Assembly: GCF_000518785.1 (NCBI RefSeq)
Contig: NZ_JAEG01000011.1
Coordinates: 1 to 64,000, forward strand
Reading direction: 5' to 3'
Length of the DNA stretch: 64,000 nt
From: Paenirhizobium selenitireducens ATCC BAA-1503
GTDB lineage: Bacteria > Pseudomonadota > Alphaproteobacteria > Rhizobiales > Rhizobiaceae
The translations under genes were made by a program, and so were the position numbers. The notes below the pieces were generated by a model. That model saw nothing but the letters and a program-made list of their open reading frames with translations. It did not search any database and was not told the origin of the DNA. This document shows, piece after piece, positions 1 to 7,110 of this stretch; position 1 is the stretch's first letter; each line of letters starts with the position of its first letter.

Positions 1-328
1 GCCGGGCAAGCCGATCCAGAACGCCTTCATCGAAAGCTTCAATGGCAGACTGCGGGATGAGCTCCTGAACGAGACGCTCTTCTCGTCCTTGAACCAGGCC
101 CGATCAACGCTCTCAACCTGGTGCAACGACTACAACGATCATCGACCACACTCCGGCCTCGGCTGGCTCACACCAGCCGAGTTTGCTCAGACCATCAACC
201 CGCGACGTGATGCGGTACTGCGCAGCCGGAACGGCGCCGCACCGCAACCCGCCGCTACCGCCCCTAATACAGCAACACAAAACCGCCGGAGCGAACTCAA
301 AACTGGATAAAACTTGGGGGCAAGGTCA
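1..328 (+). mobile_element. Right end of an IS3-family insertion sequence
   Basis: The element is known here only by the transposase C-terminus and its right terminus. Reading inward from 328 on the minus strand gives TGACCTTGCCCCCAAG, which starts with TG as IS3-family inverted repeats do. The host lipoprotein frame breaks exactly at this point. The left end and the target duplication are outside the window, so the terminus is inferred from the TG..CA rule and the broken gene. Confidence 0.75.
2..310 (+). CDS. IS3-family (IS407-type) transposase OrfB, C-terminal part, cut by window edge
   Basis: This is the end of an rve-type DDE integrase, read from position 2 to the stop at 308-310. The residues [18 protein letters not shown] carry the third catalytic acid (the E of ESFNG), and [19 protein letters not shown] is the usual C-terminal signature of IS407-group OrfB proteins. 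The start and the first two catalytic acids lie before the window, so whether the element is intact cannot be judged. The Pro/Ala-rich tail after TPAEFA is variable in the family. The stop lies 18 bases before the inferred right end of the element. Confidence 0.9.
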   Translation, partial: PGKPIQNAFIESFNGRLRDELLNETLFSSLNQARSTLSTWCNDYNDHRPHSGLGWLTPAEFAQTINPRRDAVLRSRNGAAPQPAATAPNTATQNRRSELKTG

Positions 329-571
329 ACGTGTTCCAACGAAGCGCACAGTCGTACCGCCGGCATTGGTGGTCCGACCCCAGATGTCCGCGCCGCCAAC
401 GATATTCGGTAGGGCCTTGCGGGACTGGAACGACATCACGACGTCGCCGGGGCCGGCAGAGCGTATCCGGCTGCTGGCCGGGCTCATCAAACGGGTCTTG
501 GTTTCGACGGGCGCGCACGAGGCGAGACATGCCGTGGCGAGCAGAACAGTGGCCGAAGCAGCCTTCTTCAT
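326..571 (-). pseudogene. Lipoprotein gene truncated by the insertion sequence
   Basis: The frame starts at ATG 571 behind an AGGAT-type ribosome site and opens with a lipoprotein signal: MKKAASATVLLATACLASC, with lipobox LASC at residues 16-19, so Cys19 would be lipidated. About 60 residues of mature protein follow. The frame then ends at a TGA (326-328) that is the terminal TGA of the IS inverted repeat and not a host stop. An upstream in-frame Met at 613 is possible but gives a longer, less typical signal. The mature part (VMSFQSRKALPNIVGG) was not assigned to a family. A short secreted lipopeptide could still be made. Confidence 0.65.
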
Positions 572-649
572 TTGAGCTATCCTATTCAGACAAAAAAGCT
601 TTTTAAAAAACACGAGTGAAAATCAGCGTCAATTATGGGTCGACGATCT

Positions 650-1357
650 CTAACCCAGGAACTGCCCGGCGATGAAATTTGGACCCCACCGCCCACAGAC
701 AGTGTTTGCGGCGTTTGCCAAGCGAGGGCCGCTGCTAGGGCGAACAAGCAGGAAGAAGACGACGTGGGCAGTGGAGAATGCCCATAGCCCCGCACCGGGC
801 GCTACGGCCCGCAGGCGCTCAGCACACCGGGCCAGGAACACCGTCCGCTCGACCCTCGGGAAGTGCTGGTAAATAAGGAGGGACTTCCCCGCGCCATAAA
901 ACGCGGCCACCTCGTCCAAATAGAGATATTTAGAAGAGTTCTTGCGCCCCTTAGGCAGCGAGACCTCCAGGCCGTTGTCCGGATCGAAGAAGAGCAGATC
1001 GACTTCGCGAAACGCATTGGCGCACCTGCTCATGAAAACGCGCCGTGCGGCGAGGTCATCAGGAAGCTGGTCGTTGTGGTAGACTGCCCCCGGAATGGCC
1101 CCACTTTCCTCTATTGTCGCCAACCGGCGGCGTTCAGGTGTGGAGGCGGCGTGCTCAAGGATGTCGAACAATTCCGGATCCAAGGGACGGTGACGCTCGG
1201 GCTGCTTCAGGTAAGCCAGCTTGCCTCCATCCACCCCGCCATCATCTGGGGTCAACATCCAGCACACGCCGATACGGATCGCGCCGCCCGCTGATAAGGC
1301 GCGTATCAACGCGTACTTCCGGTAGTCGTTTATGTCCCCGACATACTGATGCTTCAT
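650..1357 (-). CDS. Conserved protein of unknown function (YVGDxxDYxKY N-terminus)
   Basis: The 235-residue protein begins MKHQYVGDINDYRKYALIR, with ATG at 1357 behind GGGGGCAGG. The N-terminal YVGD..DY.KY..L pattern followed by GVCWMLTPDDGG is, from memory, shared by many uncharacterised bacterial proteins that are often sporadic in distribution. A central segment, LLFFDPDNGLEV, has the look of an acidic active-site loop. No signal peptide or membrane segment is seen. It is divergent from the XRE-type regulator gene, with a palindrome between them at 1397-1413. I do not assign a function. Nuclease or methyltransferase-like folds are only guesses. Confidence 0.8.
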   Translation of the reverse strand: MKHQYVGDINDYRKYALIRALSAGGAIRIGVCWMLTPDDGGVDGGKLAYLKQPERHRPLDPELFDILEHAASTPERRRLATIEESGAIPGAVYHNDQLPDDLAARRVFMSRCANAFREVDLLFFDPDNGLEVSLPKGRKNSSKYLYLDEVAAFYGAGKSLLIYQHFPRVERTVFLARCAERLRAVAPGAGLWAFSTAHVVFFLLVRPSSGPRLANAANTVCGRWGPNFIAGQFLG

Positions 1358-1396
1358 GCCTGCCCCCGAATCGCGTGTCGGAGGCAGTATAGGAAA

Positions 1397-1413
1397 TACC
1401 CCGATTTGGGGTA
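1397..1413. promoter_or_regulatory. Palindrome between divergent genes, candidate XRE operator
   Basis: The sequence TACCCC-GATTT-GGGGTA is a perfect 6-base inverted repeat with a 5-base centre. It sits 40 bases upstream of the minus-strand gene and 23-50 bases upstream of the likely GTG starts of the regulator. Position and symmetry suit a homodimeric Cro/C1-type repressor controlling both promoters. No footprint evidence is available. Confidence 0.45.
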
Positions 1414-1463
1414 CTCTGAATTCGGGTCCTATTGAAGTGCTGGTTCATCGACTGGCGCACCCC

Positions 1464-1700
1464 GTGTCTTCCATCCGTTCAGACCTCTACAGACGTACGA
1501 TCGAACTGCTGGTGCAGGCTCGCAAGGATGCGGGCGTTACCCAGGTCGAACTAGGTAAGAGACTTGGCCAGCGTCAGACCTTCGTGTCGAAATTCGAACT
1601 CGGCGAGCGAAGACTAGATGTGGCAGAGTTTGTGACTGTATGCCACGCGATTGGTGTAGACGCGTGCGGCTTGATAAAGCGGGCGGAGGATGGCGCGTAG
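1464..1700 (+). CDS. XRE/Cro-C1 family transcriptional regulator, small
   Basis: About 78 residues from GTG 1464. An earlier GTG at 1437 and an ATG at 1356 are in frame, but the ATG would overlap the start of the divergent gene and add a non-conserved N-terminus. The helix-turn-helix is clear: LLVQARKDAGVTQVELGKRL then QTFVSKFELGERRLDVAEF, a standard five-helix XRE domain filling the whole protein. It is therefore a stand-alone DNA-binding protein, probably a repressor acting at the palindrome 1397-1413. It could also be the antitoxin or regulator half of a two-gene module with the divergent gene. Confidence 0.75.
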   Translation: MSSIRSDLYRRTIELLVQARKDAGVTQVELGKRLGQRQTFVSKFELGERRLDVAEFVTVCHAIGVDACGLIKRAEDGA

Positions 1701-1760
1701 TCCGTTTCCGGCCCATTGCTGCCATTGGTGCGAAATGCAGCTTGAGCTCAAGTCCGCTGA

Positions 1761-2726
1761 TCATGTTGGTCTTCGCAAATGCCGCCGGTGATCGGTCTTT
1801 TTGTAAGGCTTCCGTGGCCCATTTGGATATTTCTCTATATACTGCTCAAGCAACCCAAAATGATCAAGTATTCTAAATGGGTTGTTCGCGGCGGCTGTGG
1901 CCCGATGCGTTTGATCGATTGAACACCACGGACACAAATCTCCCTCCGCTCTTAGCGGCTCCGAGCATTCTCCGCATACCCCGACGGGACGAGCTATCTC
2001 TCCATCTGAAAACACACTGGGCTTCCCAATGTCATTCAATAAGTAAGGCGTTGGGTAGCTCCGACCTATGTTTTCGATGTAGAAGTCAGCATCAAGCTCA
2101 TATGCAGCCTTCTGAAGAAATTCTTTCGTTTGCACGGAAGACTTTGCTCCTGAGATTATCGCTGCAACACATTGTATCGGGATGTAGAGGATCTTGCTGC
2201 CACTGACATCTTCAACATAATCCTCAAGATTGACGGCCCGCACCTCTTGCTCATAGCTCCATTCCGAGTACTTCGAAAAATAGCCGTGGTACAGGACTGC
2301 CCGTCGCAGAGCCATGGCATCTCTTGGTTTCTTACGGTGTGCGGCCATTTCTGCAAATGAGATTAGCGCCTCACTCGGGCGATCTAGATACGAAATGTCG
2401 CGGATCAGGAGTTCCGGGAAAAGCTTTTCAAGGTGGGAAACATCAAATCCAACGACGAATCCTTTATGATTGTTTCCGTAGTGTGCCCACATCGGGGACA
2501 CAACTGGCGACTTTGAAAAGCAGGTGGTCAATTGCGACGGGATTTCATGGACAACATCGCTATATGTCGCCAACAATTCGGACCCTTGATCGAGGTCGAT
2601 TCCGAGAAATAGTTCAAATGGGTCGTTGTATTCTTCTGGCAGGGAGCACTTGATACCGATGTGACCGGCACGAACAAATACGTGCTCAACAACACTCTCG
2701 GAGAAGTATTTGAATATGATTTTCAT
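1761..2726 (-). CDS. DUF2971 family protein with C-terminal zinc ribbon
   Basis: Reading from ATG 2726 gives 321 residues. The open frame continues upstream to 2945, but that extension has no family signal. The N-terminal half has the DUF2971 marks: IFKYF, an EEYNDPFELFLG motif near residues 31-42, and SPMWAHYGNNHKGFVVGFDV, where the family has its W.HY...H.G pattern. Near the C-terminus CGEC (about 251-254) and CPWC (about 265-268) form a four-cysteine zinc ribbon that plain DUF2971 proteins usually lack. The biochemical role of DUF2971 is not established. The gene is visibly more AT-rich than the backbone, which suggests transfer. Confidence 0.75.
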   Translation of the reverse strand: MKIIFKYFSESVVEHVFVRAGHIGIKCSLPEEYNDPFELFLGIDLDQGSELLATYSDVVHEIPSQLTTCFSKSPVVSPMWAHYGNNHKGFVVGFDVSHLEKLFPELLIRDISYLDRPSEALISFAEMAAHRKKPRDAMALRRAVLYHGYFSKYSEWSYEQEVRAVNLEDYVEDVSGSKILYIPIQCVAAIISGAKSSVQTKEFLQKAAYELDADFYIENIGRSYPTPYLLNDIGKPSVFSDGEIARPVGVCGECSEPLRAEGDLCPWCSIDQTHRATAAANNPFRILDHFGLLEQYIEKYPNGPRKPYKKTDHRRHLRRPT

Positions 2727-3008
2727 CAGATGATGCCCGACATCAGTTCTCAGCGGAGCATACGGCAAGCGATGCGTCCGATGAAGAGGCAGCAAATCGG
2801 CCCAAAACACTTTGGGTCTATTTGTGGCTGCCCTGCCTTGAAACTCCCGAGCGGGTCCCTTCGATGAAACTGAGTTTGCTTCTGGCGCCGTCCGGACGAA
2901 GCCCGAAGGACGGTTCGCAGGCGGAGCTTTTCCTCGCGTGATCACCCGGAAGTTTGGCTGAAACTTCTCTCTTAATTCGGATACCTAGGCCGATTTTGGT
3001 AGTATTTT
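2727..3008. other. Gap upstream of the DUF2971 gene
   Basis: These 282 bases separate the DUF2971 start at 2726 from the stop of the next minus-strand gene. They stay open in the DUF2971 frame up to 2945 without recognisable protein features. A short inverted repeat, GGTAG-TATTTT-CTACC, lies at 2998-3013 over the end of the neighbouring gene. No promoter could be named with confidence. Confidence 0.4.
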
Positions 3009-3416
3009 CTACCGAATTCCGCTTCTCTTCATAAGTTGGTCCCTTAGGTCTTCAAGGGATGCAATGGTCTGTGTCGATTTGCTCCAGGTCTCTTTGTCGA
3101 AGCCATATGCTCGCGACTTGTGTCCCAACCCGTTGAACTCTACTGCGTTGTCGACAGCTGCGTGATGTACTTGGTCGCTCATGTGTTCCGCGAACTGTTC
3201 TGGCGTCGCTATCCCATCCGTCACCAGTTCGATCCTATAGTTCGGAGCCTTGCCATCTCCAACACGCCCGATCCGTACGAGGATCTTGTTCATTGGCCAC
3301 TTCCGCTTCTGATACTGAAGATAGCAGTTCGATAGAACACTTCTGACGTACTTCTCACGGTTAAGCAGAGAGCCTGATTTCACCAGCTCTCCAATGGTGG
3401 CATTTTCGTCGATCAT
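3009..3416 (-). CDS. Orphan protein, function unknown
   Basis: The likely start is ATG 3416 (MIDENATIGELVKSGSLLNR), giving 135 residues. An in-frame ATG at 3437 adds seven residues. The protein is soluble and charged, with no signal peptide, no cysteine motif and no fold that I recognise. The N-terminal helix (ATIGELVKSGSLLNREKYV) could be a small DNA- or protein-binding segment. The middle, NKILVRIGRVGDGKAPNYRIE, looks like beta strands. Base composition resembles the DUF2971 gene and not the backbone. Both genes are on the minus strand and may be co-transcribed across a 282-base gap. Confidence 0.6.
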   Translation of the reverse strand: MIDENATIGELVKSGSLLNREKYVRSVLSNCYLQYQKRKWPMNKILVRIGRVGDGKAPNYRIELVTDGIATPEQFAEHMSDQVHHAAVDNAVEFNGLGHKSRAYGFDKETWSKSTQTIASLEDLRDQLMKRSGIR

Positions 3417-3437
3417 CGAATTCCCCCACAGACGCAA

Positions 3438-3906
3438 ACCGACACAATACTTGCTCAGTCAATCGCAGGATGCAATCGTGGTTCGTGTTCTCACCGACCT
3501 TCAGCGGGACCATATTGTTCTCGGGGTTCGCGAATATGGTTTGGCGCTAGGCCACAATTGAGGCGATCACTCCCGATTGCCCGCTGAAACAACTCAGGGG
3601 ATGATTAAAACCTGGGTCAGCTCTCAGTGCACATCAACATCCAAGCTACTCCACCGGTCGTAATCCGCAGAGGAATAGCACATGCAATTGCGATGTTCGC
3701 TATTGACGCAAAGCGGAACCATGATGCCTACATCTGATATCGTAGTTCACTACTTCGATGCTGCGACTTCATATCGCCTCGAGTCCGCAACCTTGTAACC
3801 CTGCGGTAACCGCGCCCTCTTTGACCTCTTCCACGCCTCGCGATTTCCACCACGGCGAAAAACACAAAAACCCCGGCGAACCGAGGCTTTGAAGGTCTGG
3901 GGAAAC
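3438..3906. other. Gene-free AT-richer stretch between the accessory genes and tRNA-Gly
   Basis: No convincing coding frame is present. Frames on the minus strand at 3728-3985 run across the tRNA and are not genes. The stretch holds the tRNA terminator (3861-3888). At 3601-3642 it has a segment (CCTGGGTCAGCTCTCAGTGC) that, from memory, resembles terminal repeats of rhizobial insertion sequences. No second copy of the tRNA 3' end was noticed here. Confidence 0.5.
3861..3888 (-). terminator. Terminator of tRNA-Gly
   Basis: On the minus strand CCTCGG-TTCG-CCGGGG (with one G-U pair) is followed by a TTTTTGTGTTTTT run. It lies 19 bases past the tRNA 3' end, a classic rho-independent terminator. 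Confidence 0.8.
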
Positions 3907-3981
3907 TGGAGCGGGTGAGGCGATTCGAACGCCCGACCCCAACCTTGGCAAGGTTGTGCTCTACCCCTGAGCTACACCCGC
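3907..3981 (-). tRNA. tRNA-Gly (anticodon GCC)
   Basis: The minus strand folds as a full cloverleaf: acceptor GCGGGTG pairing with CACCCGC, D arm TAGCTCAGGGGTAGAGCA, anticodon stem CAACC/GGTTG with loop TTGCCAA (anticodon GCC), T loop TTCGAAT, discriminator T and an encoded CCA. Its 3' end faces the accessory region at 1-3437, so the tRNA is a natural candidate integration site. A terminator follows directly. Confidence 0.97.
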
Positions 3982-4258
3982 TCATAACCTCGATCCGGGG
4001 GTAGACAGTGGATCGGGGGTCGTCCGTTTGTTGCGGCGACGGGCGCTATATGGCCCAACAACTTTTCAAATGCAACAGGGAAATGACGAATTTTCCGAGA
4101 AAAAATTGCGAAACCCACCCCCGTCGCACCAAAGCCCATGAAACGCGGGCTTTCGCGAAATCTCGCCGATTGCCAAGGCCGAAGCCCGGACGTATCACTC
4201 CCCGGCAAGGGCGTTCGTCCCGCCCGCCCCCAGCCCCGATCCGCAGAAGAGAGCGTTG

Positions 4259-4765
4259 ATGACCACTGAGCCGAAGACCGCCGAAGACCTCTACCGCATG
4301 CTCGACGAACTCCACATCAAGCATGAGACGAAGCACCACGAACCGGTCTTCACGGTGGCCGAATCGGTGGCACTGCGCGACGAGATCCCGGGCGGCCATA
4401 CCAAGAACCTGTTCGTCAAGGACAAGAAGGACCAGTTCTTCCTGCTGACCGTCGAGGAGAATGCGGTGGTCGACCTGAAGACCGTGCACACGCTGATCGG
4501 CGCGGCCAGCAAGGTCTCCTTCGGCAAGCCGGAAAAGCTGATGGAATATCTCGGCGTCATCCCCGGCTCCGTCACCGTGTTCGGCGCGATCAACGACACC
4601 GGCCACAACGTCACCTTCGTGCTCGACAAGGACCTGATGGAGCATGACGTCATCAACGGCCACCCGCTGTCGAACGACGCGACCACCTCGATAGGCCGCG
4701 ATGACCTCCTGCGCTTTCTCGACGCGACAGGCCACACGCCGCTTGTCTTGAAAGTCACGGCCTGA
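4259..4765 (+). CDS. Prolyl-tRNA editing protein, YbaK/ProX family deacylase
   Basis: From ATG 4259 (preceded by AGAAGAGAG) the protein has 168 residues and fills a single YbaK/EbsC domain. ProX-type proteins hydrolyse alanyl-tRNA(Pro), or related mischarged species, in trans and so protect translation accuracy. The catalytic region is seen in GGHTKNLFVKDKK (residues 45-57), where the conserved lysine lies, and in NDTGHNVTFVLDKDL, which lines the substrate pocket. The PGSVTVFGAIND stretch is typical of the ProX/PrdX branch. A TTG one codon earlier is not needed. The gene stands alone, 58 bases before the thioredoxin gene. Confidence 0.88.
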   Translation: MTTEPKTAEDLYRMLDELHIKHETKHHEPVFTVAESVALRDEIPGGHTKNLFVKDKKDQFFLLTVEENAVVDLKTVHTLIGAASKVSFGKPEKLMEYLGVIPGSVTVFGAINDTGHNVTFVLDKDLMEHDVINGHPLSNDATTSIGRDDLLRFLDATGHTPLVLKVTA

Positions 4766-4823
4766 CATACGATCTTAAGCGGAAAATTGGCCCGTTGCGG
4801 CCTGAAGATGCGGGAGACGATCG

Positions 4824-5795
4824 ATGAGCGACAACAGCAATCCCTATGGCGGCTACGGCGGCCAGATGACGGCCCAGGCGCATTTCGGCGGAGCCCCGGC
4901 CACGCCTGCAGCCCCTGTCGCGCTCGTCAAGGACACCACGACAGCGGGCTTTGCCAAGGACGTGCTGGAGGAATCGCGCAACCAGCCGGTCCTGGTCGAT
5001 TTCTGGGCGCCCTGGTGCGGTCCCTGCAAGCAGCTCGCGCCGGTGATCGAGAAGGTGGTCGCCGAGGAGAAGGGCCGGGTCAAGCTGGTCAAGCTCAACA
5101 TCGATGACCATCCGTCCATCCCCGGCCAGCTCGGCATTCAGTCGATCCCGGCCGTCGTCGCCTTCGTCAACGGCCGTCCGGTCGATGGCTTCATGGGCGC
5201 CGTTCCGGAAAGCCAGATCCGCCAATTCATCGACAAGGTTGCAGGCCCCGCCGGTGCCGACGAGGCGGCCGAGATCGAAGCCGTGCTGGCGGAAGCCGCG
5301 ACCCTTTTGTCGAGCGGCGATCTGCAGGGAGCCGCCCAGCTCTACGGCGCCGTGCTGCAGGCCGATCCGGACAATGCCAAGGCCGCCGCCGGCATGGGCG
5401 AATGCATGCTCGCCGCCGGCCAGCACGAGCGTGCCCGCGAGCTTGTCACCGGCATGCCGGACGAACACCAGAAGACCCCCGAGATCCAGGCGGTCTCGAA
5501 GAAGATCGAGCAGATGGAAGAGGCTCGCAAGCTCGGCGATCCGACCGCGCTCGAGCATGCGCTGGCGCTCAACCCGGACGACCACGAAGCGCGACTGAAG
5601 CTCGCCAAGATCCTCAATGTCAGCGGCAAGCGGGAAGAGGCCGCCGAGCATCTGCTGCTGGTGATGAAACGCGACCGCACCTTCGACGACGACGGCGCGC
5701 GCCGCCAGCTGCTCGAATTCTTCGAAGCCTGGGGGCCGAAGGACCCGGCAACCATCATGGCGCGCCGCAAGCTGTCGTCGATCCTGTTTTCGTGA
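4824..5795 (+). CDS. Thioredoxin-TPR co-chaperone, YbbN/CnoX type
   Basis: 323 residues: a Gly/Ala-rich N-terminus (1-35), a thioredoxin domain (about 36-140) with the active site WCGPC (C65 and C68), then a TPR-like helical region with the YLL...GDLQGAAQLYGAVLQADP type of repeats. In the CnoX family the thioredoxin-TPR combination guards unfolded clients during oxidative stress and passes them to GroEL. Here both redox cysteines are kept, whereas E. coli CnoX has lost the CXXC motif, so this homologue should be redox-active. It is followed by the Lon-N domain and Trm112-like genes in the same direction. Confidence 0.9.
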   Translation: MSDNSNPYGGYGGQMTAQAHFGGAPATPAAPVALVKDTTTAGFAKDVLEESRNQPVLVDFWAPWCGPCKQLAPVIEKVVAEEKGRVKLVKLNIDDHPSIPGQLGIQSIPAVVAFVNGRPVDGFMGAVPESQIRQFIDKVAGPAGADEAAEIEAVLAEAATLLSSGDLQGAAQLYGAVLQADPDNAKAAAGMGECMLAAGQHERARELVTGMPDEHQKTPEIQAVSKKIEQMEEARKLGDPTALEHALALNPDDHEARLKLAKILNVSGKREEAAEHLLLVMKRDRTFDDDGARRQLLEFFEAWGPKDPATIMARRKLSSILFS

Positions 5796-5893
5796 CGCTC
5801 GAAGGCGCCTGCGCCCTTGAGTTTCGAGCGCGGTGAACCACATTAGAAAGACATGCGACGGCCCGTTTCGGGCCGTGCAGGAGTGGGGTTTCC

Positions 5894-6577
5894 ATGCAAG
5901 TCGGCAATGCCAGATATCTGACCGCAAACGACCTGCCGGAGATATTGCCGGTGTTTCCCATCGCCGGCGTTCTGCTCCTGCCCGGCGGCCAGCTGCCGCT
6001 CAACGTCTTCGAGCCGCGCTATCTTGCCCTGTTCGACGCGGCCATGGCCGGTAACAGGCTGATCGGCATGATCCAGCCCTCGCTCACCGAAGGCCTGACC
6101 GGCGACATCCTGCCCGAGCGCCCGGCGCTCTGTCAGGTCGGCTGCATCGGCCGCATCACCTCGCTTACCGAAACCGGCGACGGCCGCTACATCACCTCGC
6201 TCGGCGGCGTCTGCCGTTTCCGCCTGCTCGAGGAAGTGGCCAGCACCAAGCCCTATCGCAGCTTCCACATCGCCCCCTTCATGACCGACCTCAAGGGCGG
6301 GCCGGAGGAAGAGGCGAGCGTCGACCGCCCCGGCCTGCTGGCCGCCTTCCGCGCCTATCTCGACGCCAACAAGCTCGAGGCCGACTGGGAGAGCGTGGAG
6401 CGCGCCAGCAACCTCACCCTGGTCAATTCCCTGTCGATGATGTCGCCCTTCGGCCCGGCGGAAAAACAGGCCCTGCTGGAAGCCCCCGACCTCAAGGCCC
6501 GCGCCGAGACGCTGGTCGCCATCACCGAGATCGTGCTCGCCCGCTCCTTCGGCGACGCTGACACGCGGCTCCAATAG
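5894..6577 (+). CDS. Lon N-terminal (substrate-binding) domain protein
   Basis: 227 residues matching only the N-terminal substrate-recognition domain of Lon protease (PF02190), with no AAA+ or protease part. The start of the domain reads [20 protein letters not shown] then [14 protein letters not shown], the standard signature. C-terminal helices contain [20 protein letters not shown] and the late [20 protein letters not shown], which matches the LON helical bundle. Stand-alone proteins of this kind are common in alphaproteobacteria and their role is not settled. The start ATG 5894 follows GGAGTGGGG. The next gene begins 13 bases after the stop, so the two are likely one transcript. Confidence 0.88.
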   Translation: MQVGNARYLTANDLPEILPVFPIAGVLLLPGGQLPLNVFEPRYLALFDAAMAGNRLIGMIQPSLTEGLTGDILPERPALCQVGCIGRITSLTETGDGRYITSLGGVCRFRLLEEVASTKPYRSFHIAPFMTDLKGGPEEEASVDRPGLLAAFRAYLDANKLEADWESVERASNLTLVNSLSMMSPFGPAEKQALLEAPDLKARAETLVAITEIVLARSFGDADTRLQ

Positions 6578-6590
6578 GAAGGGCCCCGGC

Positions 6591-6779
6591 ATGGACGCGC
6601 GGATGAGCAAGGTCGACGTCAAGCTTCTGGAACTGCTCGTCTGTCCGCTGACGCAAGGTCGGCTGAGCTACGACCGGGAGCGCAACGAACTGATCTCCGA
6701 ACGCGCCCGTCTCGCCTACCCGATCCGCGACGGCATTCCCATCATGCTGGTGTCGGAAGCCCGCAAGATCGAGGAGTAG
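6591..6779 (+). CDS. Trm112-like small protein (UPF0434/YcaR type)
   Basis: A 62-residue protein with the family signature: [14 protein letters not shown] then [13 protein letters not shown]. Members resemble the Trm112 subunit that activates methyltransferases in eukaryotes, and the role in bacteria is uncertain. Trm112 itself binds zinc through several cysteines. This copy has one Cys only (in LVCP), so it should not hold zinc in the same way. ATG 6591 is preceded by GGAAGG. A second ATG four codons later is possible. It ends just before the palindromic element at 6841. Confidence 0.88.
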   Translation: MDARMSKVDVKLLELLVCPLTQGRLSYDRERNELISERARLAYPIRDGIPIMLVSEARKIEE

Positions 6780-6840
6780 CGCGTCCAGCGGCGGGCAAAG
6801 TGGCGCCACTTGTGCATTCTCCCCGTCAGAACGCCGGGGC

Positions 6841-7048
6841 AATCGCATATGGATTTTGAGCAGCGCCCGAAGCAGGCCCCCTCTTCTCCCCCGCGGGGAG
6901 AAGGTGGCCCGCAGGGCCGGATGAGGGGGGGCGCGAAGCGCACAAGGTGTGCCGGGCAGCCCCCTCATCGCCTCGCATACGCTCGGCACTTCTCCCCGCT
7001 GGGGAGAAGAGGGAGGCCGGAGCCGCCACAGGCATCCCATATGCGATT
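6841..7048. repeat. 208-base REPIN/MITE-like palindromic element
   Basis: The outer ends are a perfect 12-base inverted repeat: AATCGCATATGG at 6841-6852 and its reverse complement at 7037-7048. Inside lie two inverted hairpin modules: 6877-6930 (TCTCCCCCGCGGGGAGA arm, then GGCCCGCAGGGCC, ending GATGAGGGG) and 6960-7013 (starting CCCCTCATC, ending TCTCCCCGCTGGGGAGA). It lies between the convergent Trm112-like and UbiH-family genes and carries no coding frame of its own. Confidence 0.75.
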
Positions 7049-7110
7049 ACCTTGGTCAGAACGGGAAGAAGGTGCCGCCAGGCCGATGAGGGGCATCACA
7101 GCACCGTCGC

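Noticed and set aside
1716-1760. A dispersed repeat or gene end after the XRE gene (CGGCCCATTGCTGCCATTGG)
   Set aside because: Only one copy is in the window, so no repeat can be shown.
3728-3985. Small minus-strand ORFs over tRNA-Gly
   Set aside because: They overlap the full tRNA and its terminator and have no coding signature.
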